From positions 1,979-8,588 of the forward strand of contig JAESUV010000177.1 in assembly GCA_016762975.1 (NCBI GenBank): DNA of 6,610 bases. The letters are read 5' to 3'. The position numbers were made by a program, and so were the translations under genes. The notes beneath the pieces are model-generated. The model ran no database searches, was not told the origin of the DNA, and saw only the letters and a list, made by a program, of their open reading frames with translations. Positions within the stretch are counted from its first letter, which is position 1, and every line of letters begins with the position of its first letter. The DNA is from Gammaproteobacteria bacterium (lineage in GTDB: Bacteria > Pseudomonadota > Gammaproteobacteria > Pseudomonadales > Pseudohongiellaceae). Positions 1 through 6,075 of the stretch are shown one piece after another.

Positions 1-1329
1 ATCTCGGTAGATTGAAATTCGCTCTTTCTCGGCAGCCTGAATTAATTCTAGTTCGCGTTTTTCGGCGTAAGAATTTTCGATAATAATGCGGCTTCTCTCT
101 ACCTTTGCCTCTAGGTCTCGATTTAGGTTTTCTGCGAGATGCAGTGCAGAGGTAAATCGGTTTAACAGAAGCGCGGTAAAGACGGCGAGTAAAATAGGGA
201 AACCGAATTGGCTGTAGTAGATCGCACCTTCCCATTCCCTTCCCTCGGTGAATAGAATCATTGTTAGATCGTGTGCAAAGAGACCCAGCTGAACCAGCAC
301 GGCAGCGCTGATTGCTATGGACAGCAGACTTTGGAGATGAATAGCCTGGGAGACGATGCGCGTTATCATGTAGATGAGAAATAAGTTGCCAACTGCATGC
401 ATAGCATAAGCCCCTAGCCACCAATATTCGATTGGACCCAATATATTCCAAGAGATCGCGAGCACAAACCAGACTTTTATGGCAGTGGAAACTTTAGAGC
501 TGTGAATGTTGCTTACGGCAACTAAAAAATGGAAAAGCATGATCACCCAGATATTTATGCACAGATGTACGAATGGTAGCCAATACTGATAATCGATCAG
601 ATTGTAGTAGACGATCATATGGGTGGTAAGCATGGTCCAACTCGCCGTCATGGCAGCGAAATACAAGTAGGTGAGGTCTTCTCTTCGTGCCGCCCATAGC
701 ACCAATGCGAGTAGGGTTACGATAATTCCAGTAACTTGTAGCCATTCGTTGATTCGCACCTGTCTGAATAGGCGCTCCTCATAGAGCGGTTGCAAAGAGG
801 CCTTTTCATCGAACAAGAAGGAAGCGAAGGTGCCGCCGAAATAACTTGTTTGAAAACGCACATGAATTTCGTTGCCAGTTTCGCGCCAGTTAGAATTCTG
901 AATATCAACAAGGAGAGGGTGATTCCAGGATACCGTCTGTCTATTGGGGCGATAGCTGTCGCCACCGATACTCTCGCGATTAAAAAACACTTCCAGAGAC
1001 AAGTTGTGGCGATAGAAATAGAGGCTGTGCAGTAAAGGAGAGCTTGGTGTGTCGAGTGCGAAGCGCATCCAGACTGTGCGGTTGCTCTCCTGCCCGCTGG
1101 CGATGCGTTTTCCAATGGGTAGCTGCAAATTTTTCCAGTCTGCATTTGCGTCAGGTGGAAACGTTGAGGGGCTTATCAAGAATTCCACTTCGTCTATGAC
1201 CAAGGGCTGTGGCGAGTCACTCTGCGCATGCAAGCGTGCACTTCCTAGACTTGCAGCTAAAAGGAATAAGAAGAGAAACTTCATCGATTTCGCAACCAGT
1301 TCTTTCATGAGATTGCTTAACTGTGTCAT
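1..1329 (-). CDS. 7TMR-DISM-type sensor histidine kinase, N-terminal 443 residues (partial)
   Basis: The minus strand is open from an ATG at 1329 to the window edge, so the C-terminus is missing. Visible order: signal peptide (hydrophobic about residues 17-30, possible cleavage after LHA at 33-35); extracytoplasmic domain about 44-190 with the RTVWMRF motif (84-90) typical of the 7TMR-DISMED2 fold; about seven membrane segments between 197 and 391; then a charged coiled-coil linker (about 395-435) ending in EKERISIYRD. That ending matches the run-up to the HisKA_3 H-box (ER.RI.RDLHD) of NarL-type kinases, so the phosphoacceptor histidine should lie a few residues past the edge. Kinase function is therefore inferred; the ATPase domain is not seen. 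In-frame ATGs exist at 1329, 1308 and 1284. Only 1329 has a good Shine-Dalgarno (TAAGG, 6-7 nt spacing), but 1284 would give a more ordinary signal peptide. It is divergent from the response regulator at 1480, its likely partner. Confidence 0.85.
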   Translation of the reverse strand, partial: MTQLSNLMKELVAKSMKFLFLFLLAASLGSARLHAQSDSPQPLVIDEVEFLISPSTFPPDANADWKNLQLPIGKRIASGQESNRTVWMRFALDTPSSPLLHSLYFYRHNLSLEVFFNRESIGGDSYRPNRQTVSWNHPLLVDIQNSNWRETGNEIHVRFQTSYFGGTFASFLFDEKASLQPLYEERLFRQVRINEWLQVTGIIVTLLALVLWAARREDLTYLYFAAMTASWTMLTTHMIVYYNLIDYQYWLPFVHLCINIWVIMLFHFLVAVSNIHSSKVSTAIKVWFVLAISWNILGPIEYWWLGAYAMHAVGNLFLIYMITRIVSQAIHLQSLLSIAISAAVLVQLGLFAHDLTMILFTEGREWEGAIYYSQFGFPILLAVFTALLLNRFTSALHLAENLNRDLEAKVERSRIIIENSYAEKRELELIQAAEKERISIYRD

Positions 1330-1381
1330 TGGCGCCTTAGGCAGTAAAGACGAATGATAGTACAGATTGCGTGTCAAAACG

Positions 1382-1404
1382 CCCCCGAAATGGGGGTATA
1401 CAAT
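1382..1404. promoter_or_regulatory. GC palindrome plus ATACAA: putative operator/promoter, copy 1
   Basis: CCCCC-GAAAT-GGGGG (1382-1396) is followed directly by TATACAAT (1397-1404). It sits in the 150-bp gap between the divergent kinase and response-regulator genes. A similar arrangement occurs at 2172-2190 in front of the secreted-protein gene. TACAAT (1399-1404) is one base off the -10 consensus on the plus strand, with no good -35 at 17 nt, as expected of a promoter that needs an activator. Binding by the 1480-2124 regulator is an inference. The palindrome is too short on its own to be a convincing terminator: no T-run follows it on the plus strand. Confidence 0.5.
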
Positions 1405-1479
1405 TTATGTTTGAGCCATTACTGTGCTTCTGTACCTGCAAGTCCGCTTATCCCGTTAATAATTCAGTAAGTTAGTATC

Positions 1480-2124
1480 ATGTTTGAACAAGGCAATGCC
1501 CTGATCGTTGAAGACAATCCAGAAACGCAGGAGTGGTTACAGTCCTGTGTCGCCAGCGCTTTCAATGAAATGACCGCGACAACCGCGGACACTCTACGCC
1601 AGGCAAAGCAACTAATCGAATCTACGCAGTATGCTCTCGCTCTTATCGATCTAGGCCTTCCCGATGGCAGTGGATTGGATCTGATTAAGGTCCTTAAGGC
1701 GATGCAGCCCGATTGCCACATCGTGGTAGCCACCATCTATGATGACGATAAAAATCTTTTCACTGCGCTGCGCTGCGGTGCACAGGGCTATATCTTAAAG
1801 GATCAGGATAGGGAGAAGATTGTCGGCTACCTGCAAGGCATTAAGCAGAACGAGCCAGCTCTATCTGCTGCTTCGTCGCAGCGACTTATCGATCATTTTA
1901 ATAACAAGGGTTCTGAATTGGTAGATTCGCGGCTTACTCCCCGCGAGACCGAGGTAACCTGTCTCATCGCTAAGGGTTACAGCGTGGAGGAGTCGGCCCG
2001 CATGTTGGGGCTCTCGCCTGATACGGTGAAAGGCTATGTGAAAAATATATATGCGAAGTTGGAAGTGAGTAATCGTTCGGAGATAACGTTAAAAGCCATC
2101 GCGCTTGGTCTAGTGGACGCCTAG
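1480..2124 (+). CDS. NarL/FixJ-family two-component response regulator
   Basis: A 214-residue protein of normal length for this family. The N-terminal receiver domain (about 6-122) has the acidic pair E11-D12, the phosphoacceptor D57 in ALIDLGLPDGSG, T85 and the conserved lysine K107 in YILKD, so all switch residues are present. After a short linker, a LuxR-type helix-turn-helix (about 151-206) begins LTPRETEV and includes the recognition region SPDTVKGYVKNIYAKL. It should be a cytoplasmic, DNA-binding transcription factor activated by phosphorylation. The divergent kinase 150 bp away is the obvious donor, since HisKA_3 kinases normally pair with NarL-type regulators. The ATG at 1480 begins the receiver fold properly but has only a weak ribosome-binding site. 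The palindrome at 1382 lies just upstream and suggests autoregulation. The specific signal and regulon cannot be read from the sequence. Confidence 0.93.
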   Translation: MFEQGNALIVEDNPETQEWLQSCVASAFNEMTATTADTLRQAKQLIESTQYALALIDLGLPDGSGLDLIKVLKAMQPDCHIVVATIYDDDKNLFTALRCGAQGYILKDQDREKIVGYLQGIKQNEPALSAASSQRLIDHFNNKGSELVDSRLTPRETEVTCLIAKGYSVEESARMLGLSPDTVKGYVKNIYAKLEVSNRSEITLKAIALGLVDA

Positions 2125-2171
2125 CTAGCAGGACCGCTCGCCAGCCGTTTTTTAACCACTACTACGCCTAA

Positions 2172-2192
2172 CCCCGTTCGGGGGATACAAAT
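2172..2192. promoter_or_regulatory. GC palindrome plus ATACAA: putative operator/promoter, copy 2
   Basis: CCCCG-TT-CGGGG (2172-2183), one more G, then ATACAA (2185-2190). It resembles the element at 1382-1403: a C-run, a short spacer, GGGGG, then (T)ATACAA. It lies about 90 bp before the start of the secreted-protein gene and about 50 bp after the response-regulator stop, so it may give that gene its own promoter under control of the regulator. The inner spacing differs (4 nt here against 5-7 nt in copy 1), which weakens the case for an identical binding mode. Confidence 0.45.
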
Positions 2193-2219
2193 GCTAGGTG
2201 GCACCCTTTAAGATATCGT

Positions 2220-2239
2220 GACGACTAAAAATGGTCGTC
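2220..2239 (+). other. small hairpin in the presumed 5' leader of the secreted-protein gene
   Basis: GACGAC (2220-2225) and GTCGTC (2234-2239) form a perfect 6-bp inverted repeat around an A-rich 8-nt loop, about 40 nt before the start codon at 2279. It could be an mRNA stem-loop or a protein-binding dyad. A six-base match could also occur by chance. Confidence 0.25.
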
Positions 2240-2278
2240 TCATTATTGAATTCGACAACCGCATGTTAGGAGCGAAGA

Positions 2279-3262
2279 ATGTCCTTGATCAAAAATTTCA
2301 AAAGCTATGCAGTACTGCTACTCGTTTTCGTTCACCAGATTGCACTGGCGCAGACCGAGACGGCCGCTACCCTGCCAGCTTCATTTGTTGGTACTTATAA
2401 TCTTACCTATAGCCTGTCAGCCGCTGGCGGCCCTTTCAGCAGTAATCAAGCAGTGACTCTCGTGGTGGGTTCGGACAATAGCCTCTGTGTAGACGGGAAG
2501 ACGCTAACTTCTCCTGTACTGCGTAATGGCAATGCGCATGAGGCGATCTGGAAGGACGCCACGGCCAGTGTGGAATATGCCCTGTCTAGCTTGGTCAGTG
2601 GCTTTAACGAAGTGAATGTAGGCGGCCTAGGCGGTTCGCCGTTTTACGGTCAGCTGCGGGGTTCCAAATCCAGCGATGCGACCAGTTGCTCGTCCACTAC
2701 TCCTGCTCCTTTGGTAACTGCTAGCATGATGGAAATCTTCGAGCTGGCAGAGTCCAAGCTGGCAGATTTCTTCCCGGCAGGTGCTGTAACACTATTTCTA
2801 GATAGCTATGTGTATAGATTCTATGAAGCCACAGGCGTCTATCTAGCCTTCGCCGATGGAAACGTTTTCTTGTTAGGCGGTGGCTTTGGTGAGGCAGTTG
2901 TAAGCGCCGGCTCTATCAGTAGCGTACTGACGGCACTGGAAGTCTATGAGGTTGGCGGTGGAAGTACTGCTAGCACGGATCTCTGGAATCTGAGTATATC
3001 CGGCACTTTAACCACATTCGGCAATACTATTAATTTCTCCGGAATTAGCCTGGCTAATATTCCCGCTCCAGATCTTGATAACACGAGTGAAATTAACGAA
3101 GAAATCAACTCCACGCTAGCAGGCGTGGCGACGGGCATCAGCTCTATAGCCATCACCGTGGTGAATAACAGCAGCACGCAGCGCACCTTTGATGTGGCGT
3201 TCAGCGCAACTGCCAATGGCATAGCTATCAGCTACAGTCTGCGTTACGACTATACGAAGTAG
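2279..3262 (+). CDS. secreted protein of unknown function
   Basis: A 327-residue protein with a clear Sec signal peptide: basic start, hydrophobic core about 11-23, cleavage expected after IALA (A24|Q25). The ATG at 2279 is fixed by AGGAG at 2268-2272, 6 nt upstream. Three parts follow. Residues 33-130 are beta-rich and begin with SFVGTYNLTYSL. Residues 147-226 contain FELAESKLADFFP, YVYRFYEATGVYLAFADGNV and FLLGGGFG; I recognise this pattern (aromatic, YxYRxYxxTGxYLxxxDGxVxxLG) as a module recurring in secreted hypothetical proteins of proteobacteria, without a known role. Residues 232-327 are a further Ser/Thr/Asn-rich, beta-type segment ending YDYTK. There are only two cysteines in the mature part (C70, C137) and no catalytic motif I can identify. 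It is probably periplasmic or extracellular. It lies downstream of the response regulator, with its own possible promoter at 2172, and may be a target of that system. Confidence 0.85.
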   Translation: MSLIKNFKSYAVLLLVFVHQIALAQTETAATLPASFVGTYNLTYSLSAAGGPFSSNQAVTLVVGSDNSLCVDGKTLTSPVLRNGNAHEAIWKDATASVEYALSSLVSGFNEVNVGGLGGSPFYGQLRGSKSSDATSCSSTTPAPLVTASMMEIFELAESKLADFFPAGAVTLFLDSYVYRFYEATGVYLAFADGNVFLLGGGFGEAVVSAGSISSVLTALEVYEVGGGSTASTDLWNLSISGTLTTFGNTINFSGISLANIPAPDLDNTSEINEEINSTLAGVATGISSIAITVVNNSSTQRTFDVAFSATANGIAISYSLRYDYTK

Positions 3263-3276
3263 CTTGTTCTACTTCG
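3255..3276 (+). repeat. inverted repeat over the stop codon
   Basis: CGAAGTAG (3255-3262) and CTACTTCG (3269-3276) form a perfect 8-bp stem with a 6-nt loop. The left arm contains the TAG stop of the secreted-protein gene. No T-run follows, and the true terminator begins 5 nt later, so this may be an mRNA 3'-end stabilising hairpin. Confidence 0.45.
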
Positions 3277-3280
3277 GCTA

Positions 3281-3320
3281 ATAAAAAAACCGCCCTCGGT
3301 GCTGAGGGCGGTTTTTTTAT
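3281..3320. terminator. strong rho-independent terminator, probably bidirectional
   Basis: A perfect stem of CCGCCCTC (3290-3297) and GAGGGCGG (3304-3311) with a 6-nt loop. It is flanked by seven A (3283-3289) and seven T (3312-3318), which extend the pairing to 17 bp. The T-tract is present in either orientation. It ends the transcript of the secreted protein and insulates the BlaI-like operon that starts about 60 bp further on. Confidence 0.95.
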
Positions 3321-3382
3321 GCCGATTTCAACCGCAAATCCTCGCGCGGCGCCCGCGAATCTAAATGCGTCAAAAATAAAAG

Positions 3383-3410
3383 TTGACAATAAACCCCGAT
3401 GTGTTAATTT
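3383..3410 (+). promoter_or_regulatory. probable promoter of the BlaI/M56 operon
   Basis: A consensus -35 box TTGACA is at 3383-3388. The best -10 at a suitable distance is TAATTT (3405-3410, 16-nt spacer), a weak match that lies inside the left arm of the palindrome at 3400-3438. A repressor bound to that palindrome would cover the -10 and start region. Confidence 0.55.
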
Positions 3411-3438
3411 TTTAGCATAGTGCTAATAAATTAACACA
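3400..3438. promoter_or_regulatory. 39-bp palindromic operator, probably for the BlaI/MecI-like repressor
   Basis: The left arm TGTGTTAATTTTTTAGCA (3400-3417) and right arm TGCTAATAAATTAACACA (3421-3438) are inverted repeats matching at 17 of 18 positions around a 3-nt centre. It lies directly downstream of the TTGACA box and 44 bp before the repressor start. BlaI/MecI proteins bind dyads in their own promoters as dimers. The length suggests room for two dimers or one extended site. The arms are not the classical staphylococcal TACA/TGTA box, so assignment rests on position and symmetry. Confidence 0.75.
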
Positions 3439-3482
3439 ATCTATTGGCGTTTGATTGCATCTGCTATAGGGGGGATTCGGAC

Positions 3483-3917
3483 ATGAATAAGGCAAGTAAG
3501 TTGAGCCGGCGTGAACGGCAAATGATGGACATTATCTATCGTCTTGGCGAGGCTAGCGCCAAGGAGGTTATGGAGAATCTCGAAGATGCTCCTAGCTATT
3601 CCTCTGTACGAACACTGCTCAGGAAGCTGGTAGAGAAGGGGCATGTTGATCACCGTGAGAGCGGATTGAAATATGTCTACTATCCGCTGGTGGAAAGAAA
3701 AGTCGCCTCAAAGTTTGCCCTGTCCAATCTAGTGAGAACATTCTTCAGTGGTTCTCCACTTCAAGCGGTGAATTCCTTGCTGGATATGGACAGCAACGAA
3801 ATTTCCGATGAAGAGCTGGAACACTTACAGACACTGATTCTCGAAAAGAAGAAGGAAAAGAAGAAGGAAAACAAGAAGCGGAAAAAAATAACGGCGAAGA
3901 CAAAGAGAGGTAACTAA
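3483..3917 (+). CDS. BlaI/MecI/CopY-family transcriptional repressor
   Basis: A 144-residue protein, slightly longer than typical BlaI (about 120-130) because of a basic tail. The N-terminal winged helix (about 7-70) has LSRRERQMMDIIY, the recognition region SYSSVRTLLRKLVEKG and a wing ending LKYVYYPLV, which matches the family closely. A dimerisation segment follows (about 71-120). Residues 121-144 are Lys/Glu-rich (KKKEKKKENKKRKK), probably disordered and perhaps DNA-contacting. The ATG at 3483 is chosen because a strong G-rich ribosome-binding site (AGGGGGG) sits 8 nt upstream and the protein starts as the family does; a TTG at 3444 is in frame but lacks support. In the Bla/Mec paradigm the repressor is inactivated by proteolysis after the cognate M56 sensor is triggered. 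The M56 gene follows 2 nt downstream and the palindrome at 3400 is the likely operator, so autorepression is expected. Confidence 0.92.
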   Translation: MNKASKLSRRERQMMDIIYRLGEASAKEVMENLEDAPSYSSVRTLLRKLVEKGHVDHRESGLKYVYYPLVERKVASKFALSNLVRTFFSGSPLQAVNSLLDMDSNEISDEELEHLQTLILEKKKEKKKENKKRKKITAKTKRGN

Positions 3918-3919
3918 TC

Positions 3920-5275
3920 ATGGAGAAAATAGTATTACTCGATTCTCTAATCGCTGTTTTGGGTTCTCAGTCGTCCTTACATTTTGGGGTGGACTTACTG
4001 CTAAAGTCCTCAATAGTTATTGGGCTGACCTATGTGGTCGCTACAATTTTTCGTCACAGACTATCCAATAGTAGCTCGCACTTGCTATGGATAAATAGCA
4101 TGTTGTGTGTCGCCTTTCTGCCGCTGGCCATGCTTGTTCTATCCTTATTCCCCGCGGTCTTTTTAGACTCAGGACCGATAACAGTGATAAGCATTCAGGC
4201 AAGTTCTACGGGCGCTGTAGGGCTAGCAGACCGAGGTTGGGGTTCTCTGTTGGGGATTGGCTACACGCTAGTAGCTTCATTGCTACTGTTGAGGTTGCTG
4301 TTTTCGGGGGTCGCTCTCAATCGAATCAATGCCCAGGCGGTTTTTTGTACCGAAAAATCAATCTTGCTAGCGCTTCGACGAAGTTGCGAATTTCTCGAAA
4401 TATCTCGAACTGTTCAAGTTAAATTCAGTGAGGATATCGCATCTCCGATGTCTTTCGGTCTATTCAAACCAGTGGTGATTTTGCCCGCTGTCGCGAATGA
4501 CTGGGCGGAAACGACGCTTGCTGATGTCATGGTGCATGAGCTCAGTCATATCAAACGTCTGGATTGGCCGACGATGCTTTTCTGCCATGTATTGACTAGT
4601 TTGCTATGGATAAATCCATTGCTTTGGTTTGCATCGAGCCGAGTCGATGAAGATGCTGAGAAAGCTTGTGATGCGGCTGTGCTTCGCTGCGGCCAAGACG
4701 GTGTTAGATACGCAGAAGACTTGCTGCGTTTAGCTAGAGAGAGTTTGGAGAATAAGCAGGCCCCACTTTTGGCCCAATTAATGTTTGATGAGAGTAATTT
4801 GACTATGAGAATTCGAAATATATTGAGTGGGAAGTTGATTGGAAAAACCAGCAAGGTATTTGTTGTCGGATTAACATTTAGTACTTTTCTGGTTGTGAGT
4901 GCTTGTAGTGGCGTTAATCTATTCGGTTCGAGCCTGCAGGACCAAGATATTTTGCCAACAGTGGCTGAGCCGCCACAATACCCTACTAGGGCTGCTAACG
5001 AGGGCATCGAGGGCTGGACATTGCTGAGTTTTACAGTGACAGCTGATGGTTTGGTAGAGGAAAATTCAGTCGAGGTTCTCGATGCAGAACCTGTAGAAAT
5101 ATTTGATCGGGCTTCTATCAGGGCTGCCCAAAAGTTTGAGTTTCAACCGCGAATCCGTAACGGCAGGGCTGTTGACATACCAGGGGTCAAGTACGTGTTT
5201 AAGTATGAGTTGGAACCTGGCGGCAATCGTGACACCGAACAGAGGCCTCCTCCGTCTGTGCGAAGTAGACAATAG
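3920..5275 (+). CDS. BlaR1-like M56 membrane metalloprotease with C-terminal TonB domain
   Basis: A 451-residue inner-membrane protein. Predicted membrane segments are about 25-44, 54-82, 106-132 and 312-330. The zinc protease core has HELSH at 206-210 followed by IKRLDW, then WINPLLWFASS (230-240) and E247 in AEKACD, the probable third zinc ligand; this is the BlaR1/MecR1 peptidase M56 signature with all residues intact. After the fourth membrane segment, residues 345-432 form a TonB C-terminal domain (PPQYPTRA, GIEGWTLLSFTV, FDRASIRAAQKFEFQP), which should face the periplasm where BlaR1 carries its penicillin-binding sensor. It therefore probably senses an envelope signal other than covalent beta-lactam acylation. 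The start is 2 nt after the repressor stop, with GAGG about 10 nt upstream; the two genes form an operon. Its likely substrate is the 3483-3917 repressor. VVSAC at 325-329 is inside the last membrane segment and is not a lipobox. Confidence 0.92.
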   Translation: MEKIVLLDSLIAVLGSQSSLHFGVDLLLKSSIVIGLTYVVATIFRHRLSNSSSHLLWINSMLCVAFLPLAMLVLSLFPAVFLDSGPITVISIQASSTGAVGLADRGWGSLLGIGYTLVASLLLLRLLFSGVALNRINAQAVFCTEKSILLALRRSCEFLEISRTVQVKFSEDIASPMSFGLFKPVVILPAVANDWAETTLADVMVHELSHIKRLDWPTMLFCHVLTSLLWINPLLWFASSRVDEDAEKACDAAVLRCGQDGVRYAEDLLRLARESLENKQAPLLAQLMFDESNLTMRIRNILSGKLIGKTSKVFVVGLTFSTFLVVSACSGVNLFGSSLQDQDILPTVAEPPQYPTRAANEGIEGWTLLSFTVTADGLVEENSVEVLDAEPVEIFDRASIRAAQKFEFQPRIRNGRAVDIPGVKYVFKYELEPGGNRDTEQRPPPSVRSRQ

Positions 5276-5279
5276 ACGC

Positions 5280-5531
5280 TTAGTCGGCGTCACCAACGTA
5301 TTTGAAGCGTTCGAAGGTCTTGCCATCGCGCTCGATAGTTTCGAAGAACATATCCATGGGTCTTACCCATAGGCCGTGCTCGCCGTATAGGGCGCGGTAG
5401 ACAATCATTGGCTCCTGAGTTTCGCTATGATGGGCGAGTTCAAGCACTTCATACTCGTTGCCCTTGAAGTGGCGGTATTTGCCTTTCTTGAAGTCGGCTC
5501 TCCTTAGGAGAGTGTCGCTAGTGTTACTCAT
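5280..5531 (-). CDS. DUF1653 domain protein
   Basis: An 83-residue small soluble protein. Most of it is a DUF1653 domain, recognised by GKYRHFKGNEYEVLELAHHS (17-36), ETQEPMIVYRALYGEHGLWV (37-56), RPMDMFFE and a final ERFKYVG. The length is normal for the family and no signal peptide is visible, so it is probably cytoplasmic. The family has no established biochemical role that I know of. Its ATG overlaps the stop of the upstream periplasmic-sensor gene by 4 nt (ATGA, 5528-5531), so translation is probably coupled and it is the last gene of this cluster in the window. Its stop lies 4 nt from the stop of the convergent M56 gene. Confidence 0.9.
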   Translation of the reverse strand: MSNTSDTLLRRADFKKGKYRHFKGNEYEVLELAHHSETQEPMIVYRALYGEHGLWVRPMDMFFETIERDGKTFERFKYVGDAD

Positions 5532-6073
5532 TGATCTGTGGCCGCTGGTGAGGGAGGAGGGCGTTGTCCGTCAGGGCCGCGAAGGCCGCGGAATCTTGAG
5601 CCACCGTCTCTGCCCCGGAAACCGTCGCGGCCATCTCTTGGCCCGCGACGCTGTACGAATTCCAGAGCTGCCTGTCTTTCTTCTTCGGAAAGTAGCCCGA
5701 GGATATCGCTAGTCTGCGTGTGAGACAGTGTCTGATAGCGAATACTGGCTTCACGCAAGCTGGCAAACGCGATGTTTAGCGCATTGGCATCGAAAGGCTG
5801 TGCCGACATGAGATCATTAACTTGCCGCTGAGCGTTCATCATCTCGCGGCGTATCGGGTTTATCTCCGCGGAGTTTTCTCGCAGTTGCGGCTCCAATTCA
5901 CTTCTACGTGATTCTTCAAGATCGCGTACGACCCATCCTACATTTGGGGGCAGTGGCCTACCAGAATGCATGCTTTGGAAGTTCGCGACGCGATAAGCAA
6001 TGCCGCCAACGAAAAATAAATTAATCGATATCGATAACAACAAGCCTAGCAGCAAGAATTTATTTTTAGTCAT
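5528..6073 (-). CDS. periplasmic heavy-metal-sensor-family protein (CnrX/Spy-like, Metal_resist)
   Basis: A 181-residue protein with one N-terminal membrane segment (about 6-27, an uncleaved anchor or signal). The periplasmic part is mainly helical (about 46-142): NVGWVVRDLEESRRSELEPQ, a second long helix with IRREMMNAQRQVNDLM, then SHTQTSDILGLLSEEERQAA. This is the helical-hairpin pattern of the Metal_resist/CnrX/ZraP/Spy group, including the L(S/T)xEER turn. Met and His residues (M35, H36, M79, M80, M89, H118) could bind metal, but the CnrX ligand set is not clearly reproduced. Residues 142-167 form an Arg/Gly/Asp-rich tail, then PPPSP and the end; this tail is unusual. The gene starts 2 nt after the anti-sigma-like gene and overlaps the DUF1653 gene by 4 nt. 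In cnrYXH-type systems such a protein holds the anti-sigma factor until a stress signal arrives. A chaperone-like role is an alternative. Confidence 0.82.
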   Translation of the reverse strand: MTKNKFLLLGLLLSISINLFFVGGIAYRVANFQSMHSGRPLPPNVGWVVRDLEESRRSELEPQLRENSAEINPIRREMMNAQRQVNDLMSAQPFDANALNIAFASLREASIRYQTLSHTQTSDILGLLSEEERQAALEFVQRRGPRDGRDGFRGRDGGSRFRGLRGPDGQRPPPSPAATDQ

Positions 6074-6075
6074 GA

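Noticed and set aside
790..1357. Plus-strand open frames opposite the kinase gene
   Set aside because: They are antisense shadows; the minus-strand frame is open for the whole 1329 bases and encodes a recognisable kinase sensor.
1354..1377. Minus-strand TTGACA (1377-1372) with TATCAT (1359-1354) as a kinase promoter
   Set aside because: The spacer is only 12 nt, too short for a normal sigma-70 promoter.
1382..1396. Palindrome read as an intrinsic terminator for either divergent gene
   Set aside because: It lies upstream of both start codons, has only a 5-bp stem, and is not followed by a long T-run on the plus strand.
2125..2160. Terminator after the response regulator (T-run near 2148-2153)
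   Set aside because: There is a T-run, but I find no convincing GC stem directly before it.
2218..2400. GTG-started 60-residue open frame ahead of and overlapping the secreted-protein gene
   Set aside because: It has no recognisable domain or ribosome-binding site and overlaps the signal-peptide region of the better supported gene in another frame.
3444..3482. In-frame TTG start giving 13 extra residues on the BlaI-like repressor
   Set aside because: The extension does not resemble the family N-terminus, and the strong G-rich ribosome-binding site is positioned for the ATG at 3483.
4890..4912. Lipobox-like VVSAC in the M56 protein
   Set aside because: It lies at residue 329, inside the fourth membrane segment, far from any N-terminal signal.
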